Assembly (NCBI RefSeq): GCF_031755915.1
Contig: NC_083385.1
Coordinates: forward strand, 1,131,001-1,195,000
Origin: Ziziphus jujuba
Lineage: Eukaryota > Streptophyta > Magnoliopsida > Rosales > Rhamnaceae
Direction of reading: 5' to 3'
DNA length: 64,000 bases
Shown: in pieces, positions 45,679 through 56,002 of the stretch
How the letters are laid out: each line of letters opens with the position of its first letter
How positions within the stretch are numbered: the first letter of the stretch is position 1
Notes under the pieces: model-generated
Told to the model about the DNA's origin: nothing
The model's database searches: none
Seen by the model: only the letters and a program-made list of their open reading frames with translations
Made by a program: the position numbers and the translations under genes

Positions 45679-48600
45679 TCAACAACAAACACCAACCAAG
45701 TCCAAGCAATGCTCAAACTTGGCTACTGGAAATGCCTTGGTCATCATGTCAGCAGGATTATCATGAGTACTCACCTTGCTGACAACAATATCTCCACGAG
45801 CAATAACATCACGTACAAAATGATACCGAACATCTATATGTTTTGTCCTCTCGTGAAACATCTGATCCTTAGTGAGATAGATAGCACTCTGACTATCACA
45901 ATTGATGACCGTACTCTCCTGCTCAGAGCTCAACTCACCTATCAACGCCCTTAACCAAATAGCTTCTTTCACCGCTTCAGCTATAGCCATATATTCAGCT
46001 TCTGTAGTTGATAGTGCAACTGTTGCTTGCAAAACAGACTTCCAACTGATAGAAGTATCTCCAAAAGTAAATACATAACCAGTAGTGGACCTCCTTCTAT
46101 CAAGGTCCCCAGCAAAATCTGCATCAACATATCCACGTACACCCTCCTTACTTCCACCAAACTCTAAACAAGTGTTAGTAGTGCCTCTCAAGTACCTTAG
46201 AATCCACTTGACAGCTTGCCAGTGTTGTTTGCCAGGATTAGCCATATACCGGCTTACAACACTAACAGCATGTGCAATGTCAGGACGGGTAGACACCATA
46301 GCATACATCAAACTACCAACAGCACTAGAATAAGGAATATGTGACATATACTCAATATCTCTATCCGACTGTGGTGACATATCAGCAGACAATCTAAAAT
46401 GAGTAGCTAATGGAGTACTTACAGGTTTAGCGTTCTTCATTCCAAAACGCTCCAGAACTTTCTCAACAAAAGATCTTTGAGTCAAGAAAAGTTTACCTGC
46501 AGATCTATCTCTCTCAATCTCCATACCAAGAATCTTCTTTGCCGCTCCCAAATCTTTCATCTCAAATTCACCACTCAATTCTGCTTTCAATCTGTTGATA
46601 TCGGATTTCTTCTTGGCCACTATCAGCATATCATCAACATAAAGCAACAAATAGATAAATGAGCCATCTTCCAACTTCCTAAAATACACACAGCTATCAT
46701 ATTGGCTTCTAGAATAGCCATGGCTAAACATAAACCCATCAAACCGCTTGTACCACTGACGAGGGGATTGCTTCAAACCATACAAGGACCTTTTCAACAA
46801 ACACACATGGTCCTCTTTTCCTTCAACCTCGAAACCTTCGGGTTGCTGCATATAAATTGTCTCCTCAAGCTCACCATGCAAGAAAGCGGTCTTCACATCT
46901 AGTTGCTCCAACTCTAAATCATGCATAGCAACTAGCGCTAACAAAGCACGAATAGAAGTATGTTTAACGACAGGGGAAAATATATCATTAAAATCAACTC
47001 CCTGTACCTGTGAATACCCCTTCGCTACTAAACGTGCTTTGTACCTCGCATCTTCAACACCAGGAATGCCTTCTTTCTTTTTGTAGACCCACTTGCATCC
47101 CACAATCTTCTTACCCTCTGGAGGTAATGCTAACTCCCAAGTGTGGTTCTTATGAAGCGACACCACCTCTTCCTGCATAGCAATTAACCACTTTGCAGAA
47201 TCCTTACATGAGATGGCTTCATAATAGTTGCAAGGATCACTGGGACTCTCGATCTCCTGTGCTGCAACACAAGCAAAAGTGACATAGTCTGCTAAACTAG
47301 AGGGCTTCTTGATCTCCCTGCGAGGTCTATCCTTGGCAATCGAATGCTCCTGCACCTCCTCAATTCTCTCTTCTTCCACATGAGTGGGTGTCTCAAATGG
47401 GCCTGAAACTGAACCATTCTGTGAAGTACTTACTTCCTCCACCCTAAACTCCACCTGCTTTGGCATACTGTCTGAAACAACGAGCTCCTTTTTCGGATGC
47501 AGCATTGCCATCTCATCAAACACAACATCCCTGCTAATCACAACCTTAGATGACTTTGGATCAGGAAGCCAAACTCTGTATCCTTTTACACCCTGCGGGT
47601 AACCAAGAAATATGCCCTTCTTCGATCTAGGCTCAAGCTTACCATCATTAACATGAACATAGGCAAGGCATCCAAACACCTTCAAATCTAAATAATTAGC
47701 AGGTTTTCCAGACCATACCTCTTCAGGAGTCTTGCAATCGATTGCTGCCGATGGAGAACGATTCACCAAGTAGCAAGCTGTAGCAGCTGCTTCTGCCCAA
47801 AATTCCTGTGCTAACCCAGAATTTGACAACATGCATCGCACTTTCTCCATAAGAGTTCTGTTCATCCGCTCAGCCACACCATTTTGCTGCGGAGTTCCTC
47901 TAACTGTGAGATGTCTAACAATCCCTTCGTTTCTACAAAACTCATTGAAAACACCATCACAGAACTCCAATCCATTATCTGTACGAAGGCATTTCACCCT
48001 TCTTTCCGTCTGCTTCTCTACCAAAGCTTTCCATTGCTTGAAGATAGCAAATACGTCATTCTTGTGCTTCAAGAAATATACCCAGACCTTCCTGGAGAAA
48101 TCATCAATGAAGGTCAACATATATCTGCCACCACCCTTAGAAACAGTACGTGCAGGTCCCCAAAGATCTGAATGAATGTAGTCTAGAGTACCTTTGGTTT
48201 TGTGAATTCCAGTACTGAAGCTAACTCTCTTCTGCTTCCCAAACACACAATGTTCACAAAACTCCAACTTCGAGATACTCCGATCACCAAGCAAACTCCG
48301 TTTGCTCAACATCGCCAAACCTTTCTCACTCATATGGCCCAATCTCATATGCCACAAACGAGTAACATCCGAATCTGACATGGATACTGAAACAGCAGCC
48401 GACCCCATTACCACAGAACCCTGTAGCCTGTATAATGTACCAACCAGGCTAGCTTTCATCACCACCAAAGCACCCTTCAGAACCCTCAAAACTCCACCTC
48501 CACCAGCAAAAGAACAACCAGACTTGTCCAAAGCAGATAAAGAAATTAAATTTTTAGACATATCTGGAACGTGACGTACCTCAGATAGTGTTCTGATAAT

Positions 48601-49623
48601 TCTATCATGCATCTTCACCCTTACAGTTCCAATGCCGATGACACAGCAAGGATGATCATCTCCCATCAGCACAACACCTTTATCCACCGGAACATAAGAA
48701 GAGAACCAATCCCTATGGAGACATATGTGAAACGAACAGGCTGAATCCAAAATCCATCCCTGCTTGCCCGAACTATCCTCAGTCACTGAATAAACATCTC
48801 CATCTTCAATTTCCTCATGTGCGACACTGGCTTCGGCATGTTCCTTACTCTTTTCATTATTTTTATTCTGAAGCTTACGACATTCAGTTTTGATGTGCCC
48901 CTTTTTCTTACAGTAGTGACAAATAAGGTTTCTGAACCTTGACTTCGATCTTGGCCGACTACCACCATTGTTATTTTGATCTCTAGATGATGTTCTACCT
49001 CTAACAATCAAACCCTCTCCTCCGGAACTCCCAAAATTATTGTTATCCGAACTGCTGGTCAACTCCTTATCAAACAACTCCTTAGAATATAAAGAAGCTT
49101 TCACGTCCTCCAATTTTAGGGTTTTATTACTGTAAATCAAAGTCTCCCTAAAATTTTTATACGATGGAGGTAAAGAACGCAGTAGCATTAGGGCCTGATC
49201 TTCATCATCATATTTAATGTCCATGTTCGCCAGATCCAACAAAATAGTAGAAAAGTCATCTATGTGTGTTTTAATAGATGTACCTTCAACCATAGAAATG
49301 GTGTATAGACGGTGCTTCGCAATCAGTTTCGTTGTGAGATTCTTTGTGATGTACAAAGATTCCAACTTGTCCCATAAGTCCTTTGTTGTCTTCTGATCAA
49401 GGACCTCTCTCAAAACTTCATTGGACAAGCATAGATGAATGGTGGATAGGGCACGCTCATCAACCTCGGCTTTCTTTTCGGCATCCCACGAAGACGGCAT
49501 CTGCTCCTTGCCAACCAACGCCTTGTGTAAACCGTTCTGTGTCAAAATCGCCTTCATCTTGACTTGCCACATGGAGAAACTCATGTTGCGCTCAAATTTC
49601 TCAATGTCGAACTTTGTTGCCAT
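45679..49623 (-). CDS. Copia gag-pol polyprotein
   Basis: Single frame of 1314 aa starting at ATG 49623-49621 ([11 protein letters not shown]). The frame is open further upstream into the LTR, but this Met follows the primer site and opens the conserved gag. Order of domains is that of Ty1/copia: gag with zinc knuckle [14 protein letters not shown] at 235-248; aspartic protease DSACS at about 293; integrase with HLGHM zinc-binding region, [23 protein letters not shown] and AERMNRTL; reverse transcriptase with [35 protein letters not shown] and catalytic YVDD at 995-998; RNase H with [16 protein letters not shown] and [11 protein letters not shown]. No stop or shift, so the element may be autonomous. 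Open frames on the plus strand here are shadows. Confidence 0.96.
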   Translation of the reverse strand: MATKFDIEKFERNMSFSMWQVKMKAILTQNGLHKALVGKEQMPSSWDAEKKAEVDERALSTIHLCLSNEVLREVLDQKTTKDLWDKLESLYITKNLTTKLIAKHRLYTISMVEGTSIKTHIDDFSTILLDLANMDIKYDDEDQALMLLRSLPPSYKNFRETLIYSNKTLKLEDVKASLYSKELFDKELTSSSDNNNFGSSGGEGLIVRGRTSSRDQNNNGGSRPRSKSRFRNLICHYCKKKGHIKTECRKLQNKNNEKSKEHAEASVAHEEIEDGDVYSVTEDSSGKQGWILDSACSFHICLHRDWFSSYVPVDKGVVLMGDDHPCCVIGIGTVRVKMHDRIIRTLSEVRHVPDMSKNLISLSALDKSGCSFAGGGGVLRVLKGALVVMKASLVGTLYRLQGSVVMGSAAVSVSMSDSDVTRLWHMRLGHMSEKGLAMLSKRSLLGDRSISKLEFCEHCVFGKQKRVSFSTGIHKTKGTLDYIHSDLWGPARTVSKGGGRYMLTFIDDFSRKVWVYFLKHKNDVFAIFKQWKALVEKQTERRVKCLRTDNGLEFCDGVFNEFCRNEGIVRHLTVRGTPQQNGVAERMNRTLMEKVRCMLSNSGLAQEFWAEAAATACYLVNRSPSAAIDCKTPEEVWSGKPANYLDLKVFGCLAYVHVNDGKLEPRSKKGIFLGYPQGVKGYRVWLPDPKSSKVVISRDVVFDEMAMLHPKKELVVSDSMPKQVEFRVEEVSTSQNGSVSGPFETPTHVEEERIEEVQEHSIAKDRPRREIKKPSSLADYVTFACVAAQEIESPSDPCNYYEAISCKDSAKWLIAMQEEVVSLHKNHTWELALPPEGKKIVGCKWVYKKKEGIPGVEDARYKARLVAKGYSQVQGVDFNDIFSPVVKHTSIRALLALVAMHDLELEQLDVKTAFLHGELEETIYMQQPEGFEVEGKEDHVCLLKRSLYGLKQSPRQWYKRFDGFMFSHGYSRSQYDSCVYFRKLEDGSFIYLLLYVDDMLIVAKKKSDINRLKAELSGEFEMKDLGAAKKILGMEIERDRSAGKLFLTQRSFVEKVLERFGMKNAKPVSTPLATHFRLSADMSPQSDRDIEYMSHIPYSSAVGSLMYAMVSTRPDIAHAVSVVSRYMANPGKQHWQAVKWILRYLRGTTNTCLEFGGSKEGVRGYVDADFAGDLDRRRSTTGYVFTFGDTSISWKSVLQATVALSTTEAEYMAIAEAVKEAIWLRALIGELSSEQESTVINCDSQSAIYLTKDQMFHERTKHIDVRYHFVRDVIARGDIVVSKVSTHDNPADMMTKAFPVAKFEHCLDLVGVCC

Positions 49624-49662
49624 GATCGAAAAAGAAAAAAAAATTCCCAAATAGATCGACGC

Positions 49663-49675
49663 GGCTCTGATACCA
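49663..49675 (-). other. Primer binding site, initiator tRNA-Met type
   Basis: TGGTATCAGAGCC on the minus strand starts two bases inside the 5' LTR and is complementary to the 3' end of initiator tRNA-Met, the standard primer for plant copia elements. Confidence 0.93.
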
Positions 49676-49677
49676 CT

Positions 49678-50043
49678 TGTTACGGAATTGGGAGAAAAAA
49701 CAAATAGCAACGGAAACAAAGAAAGCGAAGAACAAACACACAATTAACGTGGAAACCCTTGACGGGAAAAACCACGGGCAGGGAGAAGCAAATCCAATAT
49801 CGAAAGATTGGTACAAAAAGTGAGCCTGACTGCGCGATACCTTCTAAAACCCTAATTTTCAGCCGAAAACCAAAAATATATAGTACATAAGAAACCCTAA
49901 AATTGAACAGGTCCATACCGCGGGGGCGCTGCCCCCCCACCACAGAGCCCCAAATTTTTCTCCAAAATTTAGTTTTACCAAATGGGTCGCACCGTGAGCT
50001 TTTCGGGTCGGATCAACAAGAATTCGGGTCACAAACTCTAACA
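49678..50043 (-). repeat. 5' LTR of the copia element
   Basis: 366 bp, same length as its partner with four transition differences. It should carry the element's promoter in the minus orientation. Confidence 0.97.
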
Positions 50044-50048
50044 GAGTA

Positions 50049-50600
50049 TAATAGGTTTAGTTGATATATATAAATATTGTATTTTTATCGTATACATCTG
50101 AAAGTAAATTTGTGTACCACAGAATACATTGTAAATTGTTTTAGCATATATTGTACATCAGTTGAGAGTTTCTGTCAATGATATCTACGCATTTTTCACC
50201 TATTATTGTTGAAGTTCATCATTTTATAATTCAATATCATACACCTTAGAATAGCTTAGTTGAACATGACAAAATATATAATGGAAAGACAAGCAAGAAA
50301 AGTTACCTATTATTAAAGGGGCGACCTTCTTTCTTTATCAGGGTAGCTCCACCAAAGTATGGTCAGCAACAAATAATCTGGGATCAGGAGGTTTTGGCAT
50401 TGGTGGAACCCAAAACTTTTTTGCTCTGAAAACCTTTTAAGCCCGGCTCTTGTAAACCTAATAATAATATAATTAATATAATTATCTAATTTAAAAAAGA
50501 GGCGGTTATATTGAAAAATAAGGGGGAAAAAAATCATTATATAGGGTTTAAGATCCGGTTATCTAATCTTCTCTCACCACTCTAGCTATCCCAGACCATA
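50049..50600. other. Spacer between copia element and NAP1 pseudogene
   Basis: Resumes the sequence interrupted by the copia insertion (…AATTGAGTA | GAGTATAATAGG). Probable ancestral 3' region of the kinase gene, then the 5' flank of the NAP1 copy. No gene seen. Confidence 0.45.
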
Positions 50601-50708
50601 ATGAGCAACAAGGGCAACCTCAACATGTCCCGTCTCATATTTGGTACTCCTTATTCACAGAATCTCCAATCTCTGTCTCTTTCTTTCGGCTTTTCCCCTG
50701 TGCATATG

Positions 50709-50739
<31 letters not shown>

Positions 50740-51222
50740 CTTTTTGAATCGGATTTTCTTTCAATTTTTTCGTGTAGTTCTGAATGAAGAGGAAGGAGAA
50801 GGCCTTGTTAATCCACTCAAGGTCACTACTTTTTGCACTTGTTCCTTTGATTACCATTACACGACAGTTTGCTGAACCATGCGTACGTATGTTTTTATTC
50901 TGATTCTATTTTTGTTTTTGGATATTATCGCGCAGGATAGGATACAGAGCTTGGCTGGGCAGCACTCTGACATGCTTGAGAATCTGTCACCTGAAGTCAG
51001 GGAGTCGTGGAAGTTCTTACAGAAATTCAGGCACGGCCTTTCTCCGTGTAGTTATATTGGGTTATTTCTTGGGTGTATCATCTTTGCTCTAAAGTCTCTC
51101 TTCCACTTGCACTTGCAGAGCCAACATGATGAGTTGGAGGTGAACTTTTTTGAGGAAAGAGCAGCCATTGAAGCCAAATATCGCAAGTTGTATCGGCCTC
51201 CGCCTACCAATGTATCCTACCC

Positions 51223-51275
<53 letters not shown>

Positions 51276-51410
51276 CTCCCTTCCTCTCTCCCGTTTCGTC
51301 GTTATTTCTTGTTTTTTATATGATTGATGAAGATGAAGATGAACCTATTCTTGATAAAGCTATAGGGTAGGTCTGCGTCTTATTTGGTATCTTATGGGCT
51401 GGCATATACA

Positions 51411-51442
<32 letters not shown>

Positions 51443-51840
51443 CATACATGTTTGATTAAAGTTGGTTGGTTCTTATGTTTTGTAGGATGGGCATTGAATG
51501 TTATCTAGGAAAATGCTTGACACAAAAGCTGCTTAAGAAAAAGAAGCTGAAGAAGGGATCAAAGAATGCACAGCCAATTACTAAAACTCAAAATAGTTAT
51601 TTCAACTTTTCTAGTCCACCCCATGATATTGATGCTCTATTTTTTTTTTTTTTTTTTAATTGAAGAACTTGTAAAAAATTTGGTTTGGCACATTTTAATG
51701 TTCTGTTTTATATATGTATATATGTATTCTCTTCTGTGCAGGATAAGGAACTTCAAAAACCGACGGAACAAGATGATGATGTTTTATGCACTATCTATAC
51801 TTAAGACCGTGCAAGCGCAATGGATGCTGTAAAAGCTCCA
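50601..51840 (+). pseudogene. NAP1-like nucleosome assembly protein pseudogene
   Basis: NAP1 is a histone H2A/H2B chaperone. Pieces occur in family order with introns kept: MSNKGNLNMSRL at 50601; LNEEEGEGLVNPLK near 50780; [21 protein letters not shown] at 50937; [21 protein letters not shown], then RKLYRP, at 51118; [16 protein letters not shown] at about 51320; then [26 protein letters not shown] and FNFSSPP at 51502-51621; and a damaged tail near 51742-51830. Breaks: one base is missing after SPEV, so the conserved VEVLREIQ reads out of frame, and the central region between KLYRP and YHMIDEDEP (FWLTALKNND through LEFFF in intact NAP1) is absent, its place taken by a (CT)n tract. The acidic C-terminal tail is also missing. 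Introns show it is not a retro-copy. Confidence 0.85.
51224..51273. repeat. (CT)25 microsatellite
   Basis: A pure CT run of about 50 bases lies at the point where the central exons of the NAP1 pseudogene are missing. Confidence 0.95.
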
Positions 51841-53540
51841 ACTAGTTCTAGTTCAGAGTGTTAAAAAATAGAATAATTTGGAAATTTGGTAATTATTTGA
51901 TTGGATGTTCATAGTTAAGAAAGTATTTTATTAGGTAGATTTAGTTGGCAGTTTTCTATTGGGTAGATTTAGGTGGCAATGTTTTGTGAAATTATATAAG
52001 AACACGTGTAGGCGGTTGGATTGTTAACTTGAATTAGAAAGGTTCTTGATGTTATTTTGGACCGCCAATATAAGCCTGTACATAGAACGAAAGCATTTTT
52101 ACCTATATCAGGAGAGAATGAAATCGAATCACGAGGATAACAGGAATTTCAGATAATTTGTATTTTTTTATTTTTTATTTTTAAAACAAATAAGCCTTTA
52201 GTTTTTCTTCAAAACAGCAAAGCCTCCAATTTTTTTATTTTTTTTAAATAATTTCCGCTATTATCCAACACAGAGAACTCTAAAAGGTTTGTGGAACTCG
52301 GAGAGGCAATGAAACAGGCATCTATTCAATTTGGTCTAGCAACGCAAGAAACCAGAGAGATTACAGACAGCCAAACGAGATGTGACATTAGAGAGAATCA
52401 AATGAGACGCGACATAGAACCTAAAGAGAAAAAAAAAAAAAAAAAAAAAAAAACACAACTTTATGATGACATATGTGATCACACAGCCCTTACCTTCACG
52501 AATACGTACGTACAGAGCTTCACAAAAATATCGGGGTGGAAAATCTTCTAAGTTACTACAAGAAGATGCAGGCGGGTGGAGAAGAGGATGAGTTGCATCT
52601 CCTCAACCAAAGGCACCACCATGATCACATTCACCAGGAGGGCTTTCCTGATGACGAGGGTATTCGGGCGCTATTGTACCAATACCAGTCCCACTACGTA
52701 TTCCTGCCTATGCCTTCCAATTATCATGTCTTCCGCCCCCTAAACTCAGCAATTGACCATCGGGCCAGTGTTCGTGGTCAAATATAATAAAACCCTTAGG
52801 AAGAGTAACCTCATAAGCATGAGCCCTTCCAACTTTATTTTGGTGAGGGTGGCATGTTAGGTGGCTTTTCAAACTTTATTGTGGTGAGTTTAGCGCTTTT
52901 TTTTTTCCCTTCTATATAAAGGCTTATCAAATTTTGATAAACAATATGAATAGTTGATAAATTATATAGAAAGAAAATTTATATATTATTATTTCAGTTT
53001 TTATCAAAATTTTGATAAACATATTTTGTAAGTGTAGTACCATTGTTTCTTTTTTCATTTTAGTTTATATTTTTTTTTTAATAAAGTGAGTTTAACATGT
53101 TTTTTTTTGCATGTTTAGTCGCGTGACCAACTACTTCATTGTTTTATTTTGGTGAGTTTAATTAGTATGTTTGTTGCTTTTTCACATGGCATCGTTTCTC
53201 TCAACTATTGAATTTGATCATTTTAATACATTATTTTAATTTATTTGCTAGCTTCTCCATTAATGGGATCTTAATATTGTTACTTTTACTCTTAATTTCT
53301 TGAATGTTTTTATATTGATTATTATACAGTCTAGTTAGTTTAATTTTAGATGTACAATATGATGTTAGAGAGTATATAATATTTTTCAAATATTTTCTTT
53401 ATGTTCTTAATTAGTAATTTGCATAAAAGAAAGATATAGAGAATAATTAATATGAAGAAAAAAAAAAAAAGCAGAAACATAATTAAGGTAAAAAAAATGT
53501 TCTGTCTGAAAAATTGATGGACAACTCCAAAATTGAAGAT
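51841..53540. other. AT-rich spacer with two unrecognised open frames
   Basis: Mostly AT-rich. Plus-strand frames at 52291-52551 (LGEAMKQASIQFGLATQETR) and 52536-52787 (ELHLLNQRHHHDHIHQEGF, ALLYQYQSHYVFLP) have protein-like composition over 60-80 codons, but I do not recognise them and see no clear exon borders. They could be eroded transposon or gene fragments. A poly(A) run lies at 52430-52453. Confidence 0.3.
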
Positions 53541-53560
53541 ATCAAAAGACAGTTGATGAC

Positions 53561-53720
53561 ATGGCCATTAACAAAACGGTATGGCAGAATGGAGAAACTT
53601 TACAATTGTTGGAAATTGGAATGGCACAAACACAAAGCATGCTAAAAGCAAAAAGTCTTTCAAACTCATTATGGATAGAAGCTGCTAAAAGTAACTTTTC
53701 AAAGTTGATCCCCTCGGAGG
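53561..53720 (+). pseudogene. Copia integrase fragment
   Basis: In one plus-strand frame the text NKTVWQNGETLQLLEIGMAQ, then SMLKAKSLSNSLWIEAA, resembles the C-terminal part of a copia integrase core (compare NRTL..., SMLKAK.LP..FWAEA). Only about 50 codons are recognisable. No LTRs are visible nearby and it is unrelated in sequence to the intact element at 45-50 kb. Confidence 0.6.
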
Positions 53721-53769
53721 AAAGTTCAACCAAAAAAAAAAAAAAAAAAATCATCTTGATCGGCTCCAA

Positions 53770-54701
53770 TGACTAATACAAAGCCCATAGAATTTTTAAT
53801 CTAAAAGCCAATCAATTGGTGATATCCAAAGCTCTTCAGTTCAATGAAATGTAAGCATGGAACTGGAGGAGTCAAGTGTTGAGGCAAAATCATTTGAAGT
53901 TGACTCACAAGAAAATTATGAGCAACCATGACCAAACATTCGAACAATTCCAAATCCAAACTTCTCATATTGAGTTAGAATTAACATCTGAATCCTCAGA
54001 AAGGCTCCTTAAGATATATTTATGACTTATGTAATATTGCACTATTTTGTTGTGGGGTGTAGAATTTTAAAAATGTAGTCAAAAGTGAAGTCCGACAAAA
54101 ACAATAAATGAAAAAAAACGAAGAACTGACCAGAATCGTGAAAAATCACAATTGAGATCTTGGGATAGATGCGCATGTGAATTAAGGTTTCCTGCTAATG
54201 GAGTATAATAAAAATTAGTAAACATAGAAAAAAAAATATATTATACTTCTATAGCGTACAGCATCATTTATGATTCAACATCATACACCTTAAATAGCTT
54301 AGGTGAACATAAACTACAGTGGAAATATTTATTCTTCCATGTTACCTAATGCAAACTGTGAGACTTTGTTTAAAGCATGCTCAACATTAGCATCAGAGTT
54401 TGCTTCTTTAGTTCGAATCGTTAATTGGAACCTAAATTGAGAAAGTGCCTTTCCTAAATACAACAAAGTTATTTGATTATCACTAACATTTCCCACTGCA
54501 AAATTCATAAAAGATTAGTTCAGCTGGTACGAATTATTCATTTGCAATTTCTGTAAAGACAAAGTTCCTATACCAGAGGCCTGCATAAACCATCATCATT
54601 GAAATGTATAATATCTGTACAAAGTCTCTAGGCGACTTAAAGCAGTAGTTCATGAAACTCCACAGCCCTAGATATCACAAAGTTTATTGGTATGAAATGT
54701 A
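53770..54701. other. Spacer and 3' region of the glyoxalase-like gene
   Basis: AT-rich DNA. Positions from about 54260 to 54701 probably include the 3'UTR of the minus-strand gene. No other gene seen. Confidence 0.4.
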
Positions 54702-56002
54702 TCAGTTATCCACTTGTGTAAACTCCAGAGCATTTCCATCAGGATCTCGAGTAAAAATTGCAGGCCTTCCAGACTTGCTAAGTGTGTAAGAAATGCCTGC
54801 AGTTCAGAATATGCCATAACAAGACGTTCACTTTCCTTGTATAAATGGTAAAGACTAAAGAATAATGAACTGGGGATGAAGAAAAGGCAAGATTACCAGC
54901 TTTGTCAAGAATTGCTTTCAGCTTGGACACATCCCTGATTGCAATACAAGTATGGCGGTCACGCCCTCCATGTTCGGGCCGTCCAGTCAAAGGGTCGGGA
55001 TTTGGAAGCTCCATCAAATGGATCATCTCAGAACCAACCCATAACCAAGCACCCCTATAGGGGAGCTTGTCGTGTGGCCTTGCCTCGTTTATTTCAAGGC
55101 CTGATCTTGGACACAAAATGTATGTTCATTCTAACTTGTAAGTTTTATTTTTTCTTCTAAAGCAAAAGCTTCAATGGGAAAATTAACGTACCGAGGATAT
55201 TCTGATAAAAATCGAGAGACCTTTCCAGATTCTCACACAGCACTCCAACATGGTGGACACTAACAACTCCATAATCTGCAACAGTACGAGACGAAAACAC
55301 TCGGTTAAGAGCTACTTAAAACTTCTTTATCCCACAAGGACTAGAAAATGAAGATATGTAGAAATTGAAAAAAAAATGACATCTGCCCAATCATTAATCA
55401 TTTTCTCTGCCTCTCTGCCTTTTGACACAATAATTCATTACAGATTTCCAACACTTGAGGAATAATCATAACTCGAGAAAAGGCTACGAATTGATGTTAG
55501 AGATGCCGAGTTTCTAAAACCCAAGTCGCCCAATTTAAAAATAACTTCGCAGAAAACAAAACAAAACCAAAAACAAAAACAAAAAACAAAAAGAGAAAAG
55601 GCAACTATTAAGAGGTATCACCGTTTTTGTCGTTGCCACTGACTGCTTCTTTCTCAATCACATCTCCTTCTACAGCCAGCTTAGCTCTTGCCACAGAACA
55701 AAGCCCACGACATCTACCATTTCTCAAACCAGTCTCATTAACTTTGAATGGTGGGTTTGCAAATATGGTGCAAACACTTACACGATTGATCTGCAATCAG
55801 AAAAATAGGGAATTCAAAGAAAAATTAACAAAACAGGAATGCGAATAAACCAACACCGATAAAAAGAGATAACCAAACACCAAACAAACTTAGTTATCCA
55901 ATCAGCTAACTAGATAGAGAAATCGGGTCTGGATTCTGGGGAAAAAGACAAAATTACCCTTTGTTGCAGAGAAAGAGTGGGAGGTGCAGTGAGAGACGCC
56001 AT
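54702..56002 (-). CDS. Glyoxalase I / VOC-superfamily protein, probably plastidic
   Basis: VOC-fold protein annotated in plants as lactoylglutathione lyase family; real substrate unproven for this branch. Five exons on the minus strand: 56002-55958, 55790-55622, 55275-55192, 55100-54897 and 54796-54702, phases consistent, 198 aa. The first about 70 residues are Ser/Thr/Arg-rich with few acids (MASLTAPPTLSLQQR, then CSVARAKLAV), consistent with a transit peptide. The VOC domain follows: VVSVHHVGVLCENLERSLDF, YQNILG, LEINEARPHDKLPYRGAWLW, MIHLMELPNPDP, GGRDRHTCIAIRDVSKLKAI, then SKSGRPAIFTRDPDGNALEF with the terminal QVDN. The HHVG and ALEF motifs carry the usual His and Glu metal ligands. Length fits the short single-domain plant proteins of the At5g57040 type. 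No lesion seen. Confidence 0.9.

Larger units (their letters stand above)
45201..50048 (-). mobile_element. Complete Ty1/copia LTR retrotransposon with target site duplication
   Basis: Element body 45206-50043, transcribed on the minus strand. Two 366-bp LTRs begin TG and end CA, differ at four positions (all transitions, 1.1 percent), and are flanked by the same 5-bp direct repeat GAGTA (45201-45205 and 50044-50048). The inside has a primer binding site, a single gag-pol frame and a polypurine tract in the order expected. Intact coding sequence, near-identical LTRs and intact target duplication indicate a recent insertion. It lies about 150 bp past the stop of the U-box kinase gene, on the opposite strand, and may overlap that gene's 3'UTR. 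Confidence 0.97.

Noticed and set aside
45709..49654. Several plus-strand frames of 60-114 codons across the copia element
   Set aside because: Antisense shadows of the gag-pol frame.
49624..49743. Start of the copia polyprotein inside the LTR (1354 aa)
   Set aside because: The extra 40 codons are LTR and primer-site sequence read by chance. The conserved gag begins at 49623.
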